Assembly (NCBI RefSeq): GCF_900115395.1
Contig: NZ_FOWE01000012.1
Location: 110,596-174,595, forward strand
Length of the DNA stretch: 64,000 nt
Source of the DNA: Geodermatophilus obscurus
GTDB lineage: Bacteria > Actinomycetota > Actinomycetes > Mycobacteriales > Geodermatophilaceae
Reading direction: 5' to 3'
Part shown: positions 33,618 to 41,950 of the stretch, in pieces
How the letters are laid out: the number at the start of each line of letters is the position of its first letter
How positions within the stretch are numbered: the stretch's first letter is position 1
Notes under the pieces: generated by a model
The model's input: the letters and a program-made list of their open reading frames with translations, nothing else
What the model was told of the DNA's origin: nothing
The model's database searches: none
Made by a program: the position numbers and the translations under genes

Positions 33618-34201
33618 CGGCTGATCCCGTGCAGCAGCAGCGCGGCCAGCTCCCGGTAGGCGGTGGCGTCGTCGAGGCCGGTGGCGCGGGCGGTGTCGCC
33701 GCGGCCGATGCGGAGCATCAGCGTGGTCACGGTGTCGGCCACCAGTGCCGGGTGCACCGTGCGGAACACCCCGGCGGCGACGCCGTCGCCGATGAGGGCG
33801 CTCACCCGCTCCGCCGCGACGGCGGTGTTGTGCTCGTACACCGCCCGCCCGGGCGAGAAGGCCTCCAGGTCGCGGCGGAAGGCCCGCGACGCCGGGGTGA
33901 GCGCCCGCGCCACCGCCTCCAGGTAGGCCGTCACCCGGCGGGCGGGGTCGTCCTCGCCGGCGGTGCGGGTCTCGACGTCGGCGGTGGCCCGCCGGAAGAA
34001 GTGCCGCACCACGCGGACGGCGAGCTGCTCCTTGCTGTCGGCCAGCGCGTAGAGCGTGGTCTTCGAGCAGCGCAGCCGGACGGCGAGGTCCTCGAGGGTG
34101 AACCGGGCGAAGCCCTCGGCGAGGAAGAGCTCCTCGAGCTGGTCGAGCAGCTGGGCCTGGCGCGCGGTCAGCCGCCGCTCGCCGCTCTCCGTCGTCGTCA
34201 T
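33614..34201 (-). CDS. TetR-family transcriptional regulator
   Basis: A 195-aa regulator with an ATG start at 34201. The N-terminal HTH is QAQLLDQLEELFLAEGFARFTLEDLAVRLRCSKTTLYALADSKEQL, a canonical TetR recognition helix. The remainder is the helical ligand domain. It is divergent from the acyl-CoA dehydrogenase gene at 34279, and the 77-nt gap holds an 18-bp perfect palindrome, so it very probably represses itself and the dehydrogenase. An acyl-CoA or fatty-acid ligand is plausible from that partner. Confidence 0.9.
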   Translation of the reverse strand: MTTTESGERRLTARQAQLLDQLEELFLAEGFARFTLEDLAVRLRCSKTTLYALADSKEQLAVRVVRHFFRRATADVETRTAGEDDPARRVTAYLEAVARALTPASRAFRRDLEAFSPGRAVYEHNTAVAAERVSALIGDGVAAGVFRTVHPALVADTVTTLMLRIGRGDTARATGLDDATAYRELAALLLHGISR

Positions 34202-34228
34202 GCGCGCCTCTCGCCTCCTGGACGGAGA

Positions 34229-34246
34229 ACAGTACCGCGGTACTGT
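34229..34246. promoter_or_regulatory. 18-bp perfect palindromic TetR operator
   Basis: ACAGTACCGCGGTACTGT, a perfect palindrome in the TetR/acyl-CoA dehydrogenase divergent gap. A further half-site GGTACTG follows at 34251-34257. Its position 28 nt from the TetR start and 32 nt from the dehydrogenase start would let one bound dimer shut both promoters. Confidence 0.8.
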
Positions 34247-34278
34247 CGGCGGTACTGCTGTCCGACGAGGGGACCCCC

Positions 34279-35442
34279 GTGGCCGTCGACCGTGAGCTGC
34301 CCACCCAGGAGGCCGCCGACCTCATCGCGCTCACCCGCGAGCTGGCCGACGCCGAGCTGGCGCCCCGGGCGGCGCAGTACGAGCGGGAGGAGCGCTTCCC
34401 CCGGGAGGTGTTCGCGAAGCTCGGCGAGGTGGGCCTGCTGGGCCTGCCCTTCGGCGAGGACGTCGGCGGCGGCGGGCAGCCCTACGCCGTCTACCTGCAG
34501 GTGGTCGAGGAGCTGGCGATGCGCTGGGCCAGCGTCGCGCTGGGCGTCAGCGTGCACACCCTCGCCTGCGGGCCGGTCGACCGCTTCGGCACCACCGAGC
34601 AGCGCGAGCAGTGGCTGCCGGACATGGTCGGCGGCCGCCTGCTCGGCGCCTACTGCCTGTCCGAGGCGCACGCCGGCTCCGACCCCGCCGCCATGCGCGC
34701 CCGCGCCGTCCGCGACGGCGAGGGCTGGGTGGCCTCCGGTGAGAAGGCCTGGGTCACCCACGGCGGGCACGCCGACTTCTACTCCTCCTTCCTACGCACC
34801 CCGGACGACGGCGACAGGGCCATCTCCTGCTTCCACCTCACCCCCGACCTGCCCGGGTTCGCCCCCGCGCCGCCGGAGCAGAAGATGGGCCTCACCGGCT
34901 CGACGACGGCCGCCATCCGCCTCGACGACGTCGCCGTGCCCGCCGGCCGGATGGTCGGCGAGCCCGGTCGCGGCCTGGCGATCGCCCTGTCGGCGCTGGA
35001 CTCCGGGCGCCTGGGCGTCAGCGCGGTCGCCGTCGGGCTGGCCCAGTCCGCGCTCGACGTCGCCGTCGCCTACGCCCTGGAGCGCGAGGCGTTCGGCCGC
35101 CGCATCGTCGACCACCAGGGCGTGGCGTTCCTGCTCGCCGACATGGCCGCCGCGGTCGAGTCCGCCCGCGCCACCTACCTGGTCGCCGCGCGCCGCAAGG
35201 ACGCCGGGCTCCCCTACTCGCGGCAGGCCAGCATCGCCAAGCTCGTGGCCACCGACGCGGCCATGAAGGTGACCACCGACGCCGTCCAGGTGCTCGGCGG
35301 CGCCGGCTACACCCGCGACCACCCGGCCGAGCGGTACATGCGCGAGGCGAAGGTCATGCAGATCTTCGAGGGGACCAACCAGATCCAGCGGATGGTCATC
35401 GGCAAGCACCTGGCGAGGGAGGCCACCCCGGCCAACGGCTGA
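34279..35442 (+). CDS. Acyl-CoA dehydrogenase
   Basis: A 387-aa enzyme, the standard family length, with a GTG start at 34279. Motifs: LLGAYCLSEAHAGSDPAAM (flavin binding), GEKAWVTHGGHADFY, MGLTGSTTAAIRLDDVAVP, YALEREAFGRRIVDHQGVAFLLADM, QVLGGAGYTRDHPAERYMREAKVMQIFEGTNQIQRMVI, where the Glu of IFEGT is the catalytic base of the short-chain/medium-chain type. It performs the FAD-dependent alpha,beta-dehydrogenation of an acyl-CoA in beta-oxidation or branched-chain breakdown. It is controlled by the divergent TetR regulator through the palindrome at 34229. Confidence 0.93.
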   Translation: MAVDRELPTQEAADLIALTRELADAELAPRAAQYEREERFPREVFAKLGEVGLLGLPFGEDVGGGGQPYAVYLQVVEELAMRWASVALGVSVHTLACGPVDRFGTTEQREQWLPDMVGGRLLGAYCLSEAHAGSDPAAMRARAVRDGEGWVASGEKAWVTHGGHADFYSSFLRTPDDGDRAISCFHLTPDLPGFAPAPPEQKMGLTGSTTAAIRLDDVAVPAGRMVGEPGRGLAIALSALDSGRLGVSAVAVGLAQSALDVAVAYALEREAFGRRIVDHQGVAFLLADMAAAVESARATYLVAARRKDAGLPYSRQASIAKLVATDAAMKVTTDAVQVLGGAGYTRDHPAERYMREAKVMQIFEGTNQIQRMVIGKHLAREATPANG

Positions 35443-35553
35443 GGGTGCAGGACGCACGGGCGATCGGTGACGTCTGTCAATGGTGGCGGGCACCCCCGCG
35501 GGAAAGACTCGGTGCACACCACCTGAGGCACACCGCCTGACGAGGAGCCCGAG

Positions 35554-36012
35554 ATGCCCGACCCGCACCTGCTCGCCGCCGACGCCGACCGCGCCGCCGT
35601 CGTCACCCGCCTCGACGCGTCGCTGACCGACGGCCGGCTGACCCTGGCCGAGTACGAGGACCGGTCGGCCCGCGCGCACGCCGCCCGCACCTACGGCGAG
35701 CTGGCCGAGCTCACCGCCGACCTGCCGCGCCCGGCCCGCCCGCAGCAGGGACAGCGCTCCGCGGTGACCCAGGCGGTCCACGCCGGCGCCTGGCACGGCG
35801 CCTGGGACCGCGACCTGCGGACCGCCTGGACCGGCTGGGCCACCACCGCGGTGATCGTCGTCGGCATCTGGCTGGTCTCGATGCTGGCCACCGGCGACCT
35901 GCAGTACCCCTGGCCGGTGTGGGTCATCGGCCCGTGGGGCGTCGTGCTGGCCGCCCGCACCCTCGGCGAGCGCCGCTCGGGCAGCGCCGGCCGGGAGCGG
36001 CTGCGGGCCTGA
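35554..36012 (+). CDS. DUF1707 domain membrane protein
   Basis: A 152-aa protein with an ATG start at 35554. Residues 10-55 form DUF1707 (ADADRAAVVTRLDASLTDGRLTLAEYEDRSARAHAARTYGELAELTADLP), a SHOCT-like N-terminal module common in actinobacteria. Two hydrophobic segments follow (TTAVIVVGIWLVSMLATG and VWVIGPWGVVLAARTLG). The combination is frequent and uncharacterised; it is probably membrane attached with the DUF1707 domain inside the cell. It stands alone on the plus strand. Confidence 0.85.
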   Translation: MPDPHLLAADADRAAVVTRLDASLTDGRLTLAEYEDRSARAHAARTYGELAELTADLPRPARPQQGQRSAVTQAVHAGAWHGAWDRDLRTAWTGWATTAVIVVGIWLVSMLATGDLQYPWPVWVIGPWGVVLAARTLGERRSGSAGRERLRA

Positions 36013-36087
36013 CATCCGGGCGGGTGTCGTCCGCAGTGCCCGGGTAGGGGCTCCCCGACAACAGCCCGGAGCACCTGGAGGACCCCC

Positions 36088-36483
36088 GTGCACGACCTGA
36101 CCGAACGCTTCACCGCCGCCCTCCACCACCTCGACGCCGAGAGCGACGCCTCGCCGATGGTCGAGCTGACCTCTGAGGACGCCCAGCTGATCAAGCTCAA
36201 CCAGACCCACGAGGCACGCGGCCGGGACGGCGCCAAGCGCTTCTGGGAGGACTACCGCCACGTCTTCGGCGAGCTGGAGACGACGTTCACCTCGAGCACC
36301 GTGGGCGAGAAGACCGCCGCGCTGGAGTGGGAGTCGACCGGGACGCTGAGCAGCGGCAAGCCGTTCAGCTACCGCGGTGTGACCGTCATCGAGAGCGACG
36401 GGTCCGACAACGAGATGGTCACCGGCGTCCGCACCTACTACGACTCCGCGGCGTTCATCCAGGAGACGGCCGGCACCGCCTGA
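36088..36483 (+). CDS. SnoaL/NTF2-like family protein
   Basis: A 131-aa protein with a GTG start at 36088 and GGAGGA five bases upstream. It opens HDLTERFTAALHHLDAESDASPMVELTSEDAQLIKLNQ and includes GRDGAKRFWEDYRHVFGELETTFTSSTVGEKTAALEWESTGTL and YRGVTVIESDG, the alternating helix and curved-sheet pattern of the NTF2 fold with a ligand pocket. Enzymes, sensors and binding proteins all use this fold, and no catalytic residues are evident. The stop lies 4 nt from the stop of the convergent gene. Confidence 0.75.
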   Translation: MHDLTERFTAALHHLDAESDASPMVELTSEDAQLIKLNQTHEARGRDGAKRFWEDYRHVFGELETTFTSSTVGEKTAALEWESTGTLSSGKPFSYRGVTVIESDGSDNEMVTGVRTYYDSAAFIQETAGTA

Positions 36484-36487
36484 CAGC

Positions 36488-37555
36488 TCAGTCCCCCGTG
36501 CTCACCCGGCGCAGGCACTCGGTGAGGACGGCGTCGTAGCCGGCCTGGATCTGGGCGAGCTCGACGTCGCTGCGCCGCCCGGGCTGGTCCGGGTACCCGT
36601 ACTGCACGTCGCCGCCGGCGACGGTGCTGACGGTGAACCCCTCCGGCAGCAGGCAGGCGGTGAGACGGTCGCGCAGGGCCGGGTCGGTCGTGGCCGACAC
36701 CTGGACCCAGGCGACCGGCAGGGCCGGCCGGGACGGCGACCCGTCCGTCCGGGGGACGCCGCGCAGCAGCGCCGACCTCCCGGTGGCCGCGACCTCGACG
36801 ATGTCGGCGCCGTCGTAGGCAGGCGGGTCCACCTCCGCCACGAACACGCCGTCGCCCCCGGGCAGGTCGGTCCAGAGCCGGTCGATGGACCCGTCGTCGA
36901 AGCGGATCGACCCCGAGGACCAGCGGGCGCCGTCGCCGGGCCGGGCGACGACGACGAGGAGGGGCGCGGCGCCGGTCCCGTCGAGCAGGGCCACGGGCTC
37001 GTCCGCGCTGAACCGCTCGGGCGGCGCCAGCAGCGCCAGGTCGGCGGGCGCGGCGCCGGCCGGCCCGCCGAACCAGGCGGACACCCCCTGGCCCGCGTCC
37101 TCGCCCACGACCAGCGCCCAGCGGCGCCCGCCGGGCAGGTCGCCGGCGAAGAGCACCTGCCGGGAGGACGCCGTCGGGGTGAGCGCGGCACCGTTGAGCC
37201 CCAGCGGCGCCGACCACTCGATGGCGGCCACGCCGGCGAGGAACTCCCCGTCGCCGGCGAGCGAGCCGCGGGCCGGGAGGTCGGTCAGCGCGGGCGCGGG
37301 CTCCTGCGTGGCCTGCTGGGTGCTCTCGGTGGCGGTCTGCCCCGGGACCGGGCCGGCGTCGGGCAGCAGGGCGGGGACGGCGCCGGCCAGCACGGCGAGC
37401 ACCACCGCGCCGCCCGCCCACGCCACCCGGGTGCGCCGCTGGCGGCGGGAGAGCGCGATCGCGGCGTCGGCGGTGTCCACCCCCCGCGGCGGCGCGGCCC
37501 GGGTGGCCAGGCGGGCCAGGGCGTCCCGGACGTCGTGGTCGTCGAGGTCGGTCAC
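36488..37555 (-). CDS. Membrane-anchored partner of the ECF sigma factor (putative anti-sigma)
   Basis: A 355-aa protein starting at a GTG at 37555 overlapping the sigma-factor stop (GTGA). Residues 1-45 are cytoplasmic and charged (MTDLDDHDVRDALARLATRAAPPRGVD), one membrane helix follows (VAWAGGAVVLAVLAGAVPALL), then about 280 residues outside the membrane that I do not recognise (VAAIEWSAPLGLNG, GRRWALVVGEDAGQG, CLLPEGFTV). Co-translation with a SigE-type sigma factor and the topology suggest an anti-sigma or sensor role. No ZAS/HxxxCxxC zinc motif is visible, so the binding mode differs from classical RsrA-type proteins. Confidence 0.7.
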   Translation of the reverse strand: MTDLDDHDVRDALARLATRAAPPRGVDTADAAIALSRRQRRTRVAWAGGAVVLAVLAGAVPALLPDAGPVPGQTATESTQQATQEPAPALTDLPARGSLAGDGEFLAGVAAIEWSAPLGLNGAALTPTASSRQVLFAGDLPGGRRWALVVGEDAGQGVSAWFGGPAGAAPADLALLAPPERFSADEPVALLDGTGAAPLLVVVARPGDGARWSSGSIRFDDGSIDRLWTDLPGGDGVFVAEVDPPAYDGADIVEVAATGRSALLRGVPRTDGSPSRPALPVAWVQVSATTDPALRDRLTACLLPEGFTVSTVAGGDVQYGYPDQPGRRSDVELAQIQAGYDAVLTECLRRVSTGD

Positions 37556-38082
37556 GACGGGCTCCCATCGGTCAGCCGGGTGGTCTCGGGACGCGGGGCC
37601 TGCGGGCCCAGGGCCGCGCGCACGGCGGCCAGGCCGCGGGCGGTGTGGGTGCGGACCGTGCTCGCCGAGCAGCGCAGCACCTGCGCGGTCTCGGTCTCGG
37701 TGAGGTCCTCGTAGAAGCGCAGGACGAGCACCGCCCGGGCCCGCGGGGGCAGCAGGTCCAGGGCGCGGCGCAGCTCGTCGTTCAGCGCGTGGGCGTCCTG
37801 CCAGTCACCGACCGGGGAGTCGGGCAGCGTCTCGAGCACCTGCTCGCCGTGCCACAGCCGGCGCCGCCAGCTCAGGTGGCAGTTGACCAGCAGCCGGCGC
37901 ACGTAGGCGATCGGCACGTCGGCGCGCTGCACGCGCCCCCAGTGCCGGTGGGCCCGCGCCAGCGCCGTCTGCACGAGGTCCTCGGCGTGGCCGCGGTCGC
38001 CGGTGAGCAGGTGCGCGGTGCGCAGCAGCGCCGCCTCGTGCGCGACGACGAACGCGGTGAACTCGTCCCGGTCCGCGCCCAC
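37552..38082 (-). CDS. SigE-family ECF RNA polymerase sigma factor
   Basis: A 176-aa sigma-70 group IV protein with a GTG start at 38082 preceded by GGGAGGGAGG. Region 2: FTAFVVAHEAALLRTAHLLTGDRGHAEDLVQTALARAHRHWGRV; region 4: ALDLLPPRARAVLVLRFYEDLTETETAQVLRCSASTVRTHTARGLAAVR. The VVAHEAALLRTAHLLTGD start is that of the actinobacterial SigE/SIG50 group. It directs RNA polymerase to stress promoters; its target motif is not obvious here. It is coupled to the membrane protein downstream. Confidence 0.92.
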   Translation of the reverse strand: MGADRDEFTAFVVAHEAALLRTAHLLTGDRGHAEDLVQTALARAHRHWGRVQRADVPIAYVRRLLVNCHLSWRRRLWHGEQVLETLPDSPVGDWQDAHALNDELRRALDLLPPRARAVLVLRFYEDLTETETAQVLRCSASTVRTHTARGLAAVRAALGPQAPRPETTRLTDGSPS

Positions 38083-38282
38083 GCTCCTCCCTCCCGAGTG
38101 GTGTCCCTACCGAGCAGACCCGGTGGACGGCCCGGATCCGCGACACCGGGACGTCACGATCCGGTCACGGTCGTCCCGGCGAGGTCGGGACACCGCTCCC
38201 GTGTGGCCGGGACCGGTCCGAGCAGACGGTGGGTGCACACCGGCGGGAGCGACCCGCCGCAGCGGACCCGGAGGTCCCTACC

Positions 38283-39005
38283 GTGCACACCACCGTCCCC
38301 GTCCCCGCTCCCGTCGACGTCGCACCGGCCCCCGCCCGCGCCGCGGGGCCCGTCGGCCGCCGGCTGGCCGTCACCGCGCTGGTCGTCGGCAGCGTGCTGA
38401 ACACCGCCGAGGCCGCGCTGCTGCAGTTCCTCCCCGAGCGCCCCGAGGCGCTGGTCGACCAGCTCGCGCTGGTCGGGGAGCACACCGCCGTCTTCACCAC
38501 CCGGCTGGTCACCGGCACGGTGGCGATCCCGTTCATGGCGATCGCCTTCCTCGCCGCCGCCGGGCTGCTGGCCACCCGGATGCGCAGGACCGCCTACGCC
38601 GCGGGTGCGCTCCTGCTCGCCGGCATGTGGGGCTTCGTGGGCATCCACCTCGTGGGCTACCTGCAGCTGCCGGCCTCGCAGTCGGCCGACCTCGACGCCG
38701 CGGCCGACCTGCTGTGGGCGGCGGAGTCGCACCCGGTGTTCCTGGCCCTGTTCCTCGCGCCGTTCCTGCTCGGCACGACGCTGGGCATGGTCACCCTGAC
38801 CGTCGGGATGCTCCGCTCGGGCGTCGTGGCCCGCTGGATCCCGGCCGTGTGGCTGGCCTTCATCGTGCTGGACTTCTCCGTGGGCGCCGTCGGTCCGGTC
38901 GACCCGCACTGGCTGTGGCTGGCCGGCGCCCTGGGGCTGGCGGCGCACGTCGCCCGCTCGGGTTCCGTCGCCCGCTCGGGCGAGCGGCGCGGCGCCACCT
39001 CCTGA
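38283..39005 (+). CDS. Multi-pass membrane protein
   Basis: A 240-aa protein; the GTG at 38283 is used because GGAGGT lies seven bases upstream. About six helices are visible: LAVTALVVGSVLNTAEAALLQ, VTGTVAIPFMAIAFLAAAGLLA, YAAGALLLAGMWGFVGIHLVGYL, FLALFLAPFLLGTTLGMVTLTVG, WIPAVWLAFIVLDFSVGAVG and LWLAGALGLAAHVA. I do not recognise the family by motif. It sits just upstream of a histidine kinase and response regulator on the same strand, with a 35-nt gap, so it may be co-transcribed or controlled by them. The divergent neighbour is the ECF sigma gene. Confidence 0.72.
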   Translation: MHTTVPVPAPVDVAPAPARAAGPVGRRLAVTALVVGSVLNTAEAALLQFLPERPEALVDQLALVGEHTAVFTTRLVTGTVAIPFMAIAFLAAAGLLATRMRRTAYAAGALLLAGMWGFVGIHLVGYLQLPASQSADLDAAADLLWAAESHPVFLALFLAPFLLGTTLGMVTLTVGMLRSGVVARWIPAVWLAFIVLDFSVGAVGPVDPHWLWLAGALGLAAHVARSGSVARSGERRGATS

Positions 39006-39040
39006 CCGGCGGCGGCCGGGGCACCTACGGTCTCCCCGAC

Positions 39041-40978
39041 ATGCTCAGGAACCCGCCCGTGAGCCGGGCCGCCACCGTGGCGGCCCGGCTCCTGGCCGTG
39101 GCCGCGGTCCTCGCGACGGCGGCCGCCGTGGCCCTGCCGGTGCTGGCCGGCGGCGACTGGCTGCCCCGCCTGTTCCGGACGCCGGAGCCGGTGGCCGGCC
39201 CGTCGTTCGCCGTCGCCGGTGCCCTGCTCGCCGGGCTCCCCCGCGCCCGCCGGCTGGGCTGGCTGCTGCTCGCGATCGGCTGCTCGGCCTCGGCCTACGT
39301 GCTGGCGACGTCGTGGTGGGCGGCGGCGGGGCAGACCGGGCCGCCCGGGTGGGTGCGGGGCTGGGCCTGGGTCCCGGCGCTGCTGCTGGTGACCACGGTG
39401 CTGCCGCAGGTGCTGCCGCACGGCCGGCCGCTGCCGGGGTGGTGGCGGGTCCCGCTCGCCGCCGCGTGGACGCTCACCGCCGTCACCACCGCGGCGGTCG
39501 CGGCCGGCGCCGGCGACCCGTTCGGCGTCCCGGCGTTCCCCGCCGTGCTGGGCCTGCTGGTCGCCACCGCGGTCGCCTCGCTCGTCGTCCGCGTCCGCCG
39601 GGCCGACGGCGTGCAGCGGCGGCAGCTCGCGTGGGCCGGCTACGGCGTCGTCGTCGCCATCGCGGCCACGTTCCTCGCGCCGTGGTGGGGCGTCTCGCTC
39701 GCGGTGCTGCTGGTGCCCGCCGGGCTCGCCGTCGCCGCGTTCCGGTACCGGCTCTACGACATCGACGTCCTGGTCAACCGCACCGTCGTCGGCGGTGTGC
39801 TGCTCGGCCTCACCGCGCTGGTGTACGCCGCGGTGGTCGGCTGGGCCGGGGCGCTGCTCGGCGACCGCCGGGGGTCGGCCCCCTTCCTCGCCGCCTTCGC
39901 CGTCGCACTGGCCTTCCACCCCGCCCGGCTGCGGGTGCAGCGCCTCGTCGACCGGCTGCTCTTCGGCGACCGCGGCGACCCCTACACGCTGCTCACCCGC
40001 GTCGACGCCGCGCTGGGGGCGGCCGCGTCGCCCCGGCAGGCGCTGCGCGACGGCGCCGCCGCGGTGGCCGCGGGCCTGCGGCTGCGCGGGGCGGCCGTCG
40101 AGGTGCCGCTGCCCGGGGGTGCGGTGGTCCGGGAGGAGGCCGGGCAGGTGCCCGCGGGCGCCCGCCGGGTGCCGCTGGCGCTGCACGGCGAGCCCGTCGG
40201 CGACCTGCTGGTCGCCCCGCGGGCGGCCGCCGCCGGCCTCGAGCCGGCCGACGACCGGGTGCTCGCCGACCTCGCCGGGCGGCTGGCGGCCGCCGCGTAC
40301 GCGGTCCGGCTCAGCGGCGACCTCGCCGAGTCGCGGGAGCGGCTGGTCACCGCCCGCGAGGAGGAGCGGCGCCGGCTGCGGCGGGACCTGCACGACGGCC
40401 TCGGCCCGCAGCTGTCGGCGGTGGTGATGACCCTGGACACGGCCGGCTCGGCGCTGCGCCGCGAGGACGCCGGCCGCGCCGCCACGCTGGTCGCCGCGGC
40501 CGGCACCCAGGCCGCCGACGCCGTCGCCGACGTCCGGCGGCTGGTGCACGGGCTGCGCCCGCCCACCCTCGACGACCTCGGGCTGCTCGGTGCCCTGCGC
40601 GCCGGTGCCGCGCCCCTGGCCGACGGCGGGCCGCGGGTCACGGTGACCGGCGAGGGCGACCTGGCGGGGCTGCCCGCCGCGCTCGAGGTCGCCGCGCTGC
40701 GCATCGCCCAGGAGGCGCTGCACAACGCCGTCCGGCACGCGGACGCGACGGCGGTGGCGATCCGCGTGCGGGCCGCCGCGGACGCCGTCGAGGTCGAGGT
40801 CACCGACGACGGCCGCGGCCTCCCCGCCCGGCCGGTCCCCGGCGTCGGGTTGTCGTCCATGCGCGAGCGCGCCGCCGAGCTCGGCGGCTCCTGCTCCGTC
40901 GGGCCCGGCACCACCGGCGCGGCGGAGTCGTCGGGCACCCGCGTGCACGCCGTCCTGCCGCTCCCGCCGTCCGACTGA
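39041..40978 (+). CDS. NarL-type sensor histidine kinase
   Basis: A 645-aa membrane kinase. I use the ATG at 39041; a GTG at 39059 after CAGGA is equally possible. The N-terminal 290 residues contain about eight hydrophobic helices. A GAF-like linker region follows (YTLLTRVDAALGAAASPRQALRDGAAAVAAGL), then the HisKA_3 box EEERRRLRRDLHDGLGPQLSAVVMTLD with the phospho-His, and HATPase motifs (IAQEALHNAVRHADAT, VTDDGRGLP, GVGLSSMRERAAELGG). It autophosphorylates in response to an envelope signal and passes the phosphate to the LuxR-type regulator 10 nt downstream. Confidence 0.92.
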   Translation: MLRNPPVSRAATVAARLLAVAAVLATAAAVALPVLAGGDWLPRLFRTPEPVAGPSFAVAGALLAGLPRARRLGWLLLAIGCSASAYVLATSWWAAAGQTGPPGWVRGWAWVPALLLVTTVLPQVLPHGRPLPGWWRVPLAAAWTLTAVTTAAVAAGAGDPFGVPAFPAVLGLLVATAVASLVVRVRRADGVQRRQLAWAGYGVVVAIAATFLAPWWGVSLAVLLVPAGLAVAAFRYRLYDIDVLVNRTVVGGVLLGLTALVYAAVVGWAGALLGDRRGSAPFLAAFAVALAFHPARLRVQRLVDRLLFGDRGDPYTLLTRVDAALGAAASPRQALRDGAAAVAAGLRLRGAAVEVPLPGGAVVREEAGQVPAGARRVPLALHGEPVGDLLVAPRAAAAGLEPADDRVLADLAGRLAAAAYAVRLSGDLAESRERLVTAREEERRRLRRDLHDGLGPQLSAVVMTLDTAGSALRREDAGRAATLVAAAGTQAADAVADVRRLVHGLRPPTLDDLGLLGALRAGAAPLADGGPRVTVTGEGDLAGLPAALEVAALRIAQEALHNAVRHADATAVAIRVRAAADAVEVEVTDDGRGLPARPVPGVGLSSMRERAAELGGSCSVGPGTTGAAESSGTRVHAVLPLPPSD

Positions 40979-40987
40979 GGAGACCCC

Positions 40988-41626
40988 GTGCGAGCCGTCG
41001 TCGCCGACGACCACCCCGTGTTCCGCCAGGGCCTGCGGGTCCTGCTCGAGGACCTCGGGGTCGACGTCGTGGCCGAGGCCCCCGACGGGACGGAGGCCGT
41101 CGAGGTGGCCCTGCGCGAGCGCCCCGACGTCGTCCTGATGGACGTGCAGATGCCCAGCCTGTCGGGCATCGAGGCGACCCGGCAACTGCTGGAGCGGTGG
41201 CCGGAGGCGCGGGTGCTGGTGCTCACCATGGTCGCCGACGACGAGGCCGTGTTCGCCGCGATCCAGGCCGGCGCGCTCGGGTACGTGCTCAAGGGCGCGG
41301 GGCAGGCCGAGATCGGGCGGGCGCTGGAGGCGGTCGCCGCCGGGCAGGCCGTCTACGGCGCCGAGGTCGCCCGCCGGCTGCGCGCGTTCTTCACCGCGGG
41401 CTCCGGCGTCGTCGCCCGGCCGTTCCCGGAGCTGTCCGACCGCGAGCGGGAGGTCCTCGACCTGATCGCCGCCGGGCTGCCCAACACCGCCATCGCGCAC
41501 CGGCTGTTCCTGTCGGAGAAGACGATCCGCAACAACGTGACGTCGATCTTCGCCAAGCTGGCGGTGCGCGACCGCGCCGAGGCGGTGGTGCGCGCCCGCG
41601 AGGCCGGCCTCGGCCGGGGGTGCTGA
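40988..41626 (+). CDS. NarL/LuxR-type response regulator
   Basis: A 212-aa protein with a GTG start at 40988. Receiver domain (1-120): VVADDHPVFRQGLRVLLED (acidic pair), RPDVVLMDVQMPSLSG (phospho-Asp) and YVLKGAGQAEIGRAL (conserved Lys). LuxR HTH (about 145-205): ELSDREREVLDLIAAGLPNTAIAHRLFLSEKTIRNNVTSIFAKLAVRDRAEAVVRAREAGL. It is the cognate partner of the preceding kinase and is followed by a hairpin terminator. Confidence 0.94.
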   Translation: MRAVVADDHPVFRQGLRVLLEDLGVDVVAEAPDGTEAVEVALRERPDVVLMDVQMPSLSGIEATRQLLERWPEARVLVLTMVADDEAVFAAIQAGALGYVLKGAGQAEIGRALEAVAAGQAVYGAEVARRLRAFFTAGSGVVARPFPELSDREREVLDLIAAGLPNTAIAHRLFLSEKTIRNNVTSIFAKLAVRDRAEAVVRAREAGLGRGC

Positions 41627-41641
41627 CCCCGCAGACGCACG

Positions 41642-41671
41642 AGACCCCGCCCGGGTCTCCGGACGGGGTCT
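41642..41671 (+). terminator. Hairpin terminator after the response regulator gene
   Basis: AGACCCCG (41642-41649) pairs with CGGGGTCT (41664-41671) around a 14-nt loop, 15 nt after the stop codon. It sits between the response regulator and the convergently read tRNA-Leu gene and may serve both strands. Confidence 0.6.
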
Positions 41672-41682
41672 GCGCGAGGGGG

Positions 41683-41765
41683 TGGGCAAGGGGGGAGTTG
41701 AACCCCCACGTCCTCTCGGACACACGGACCTGAACCGTGCGCGTCTGCCATTCCGCCACTTGCCC
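41683..41765 (-). tRNA. tRNA-Leu (anticodon CAG)
   Basis: An 83-nt class II tRNA on the minus strand. The acceptor stem GGGCAAG pairs with CTTGCCC; the anticodon stem-loop is CACGG-TTCAGGT-CCGTG, giving CAG; a long variable arm (GTCCGAGAGGAC) is typical of tRNA-Leu; the T arm is GGGGGTTCAACTCCCCC. The discriminator is A and CCA is not encoded. A tRNA-Leu also lies next to fhaA in M. tuberculosis. Confidence 0.95.
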
Positions 41766-41903
41766 TGGCGAGGAACGACCTTAGCAGCCGTCCGAGGGCA
41801 CCCGGCGGAGGGGCCGGGAGGTGCCGGCAGGTGGGGCCCACGTGACGCCGGTGGCCTGCGTGGCGATGGGCGTTGCTGGCCGGTCAGCACTCACGCGCAC
41901 GGC

Positions 41904-41909
41904 TAGGAT
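41904..41909 (+). promoter_or_regulatory. Candidate -10 of the fhaA-pknA operon
   Basis: TAGGAT, a TANNNT-type actinobacterial -10, 41 nt upstream of the fhaA start in the otherwise gene-free gap after the tRNA. No convincing -35 is visible at 17-18 nt. Confidence 0.4.
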
Positions 41910-41950
41910 CGGCTGGAGGACCGTCATCAGACCGAGGTGGAGGAGCGACT

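Noticed and set aside
38657..41890. 1077-aa minus-strand open frame
   Set aside because: Antisense to the kinase/response-regulator genes and across the tRNA; rich in His/Arg/Gly with no domain.
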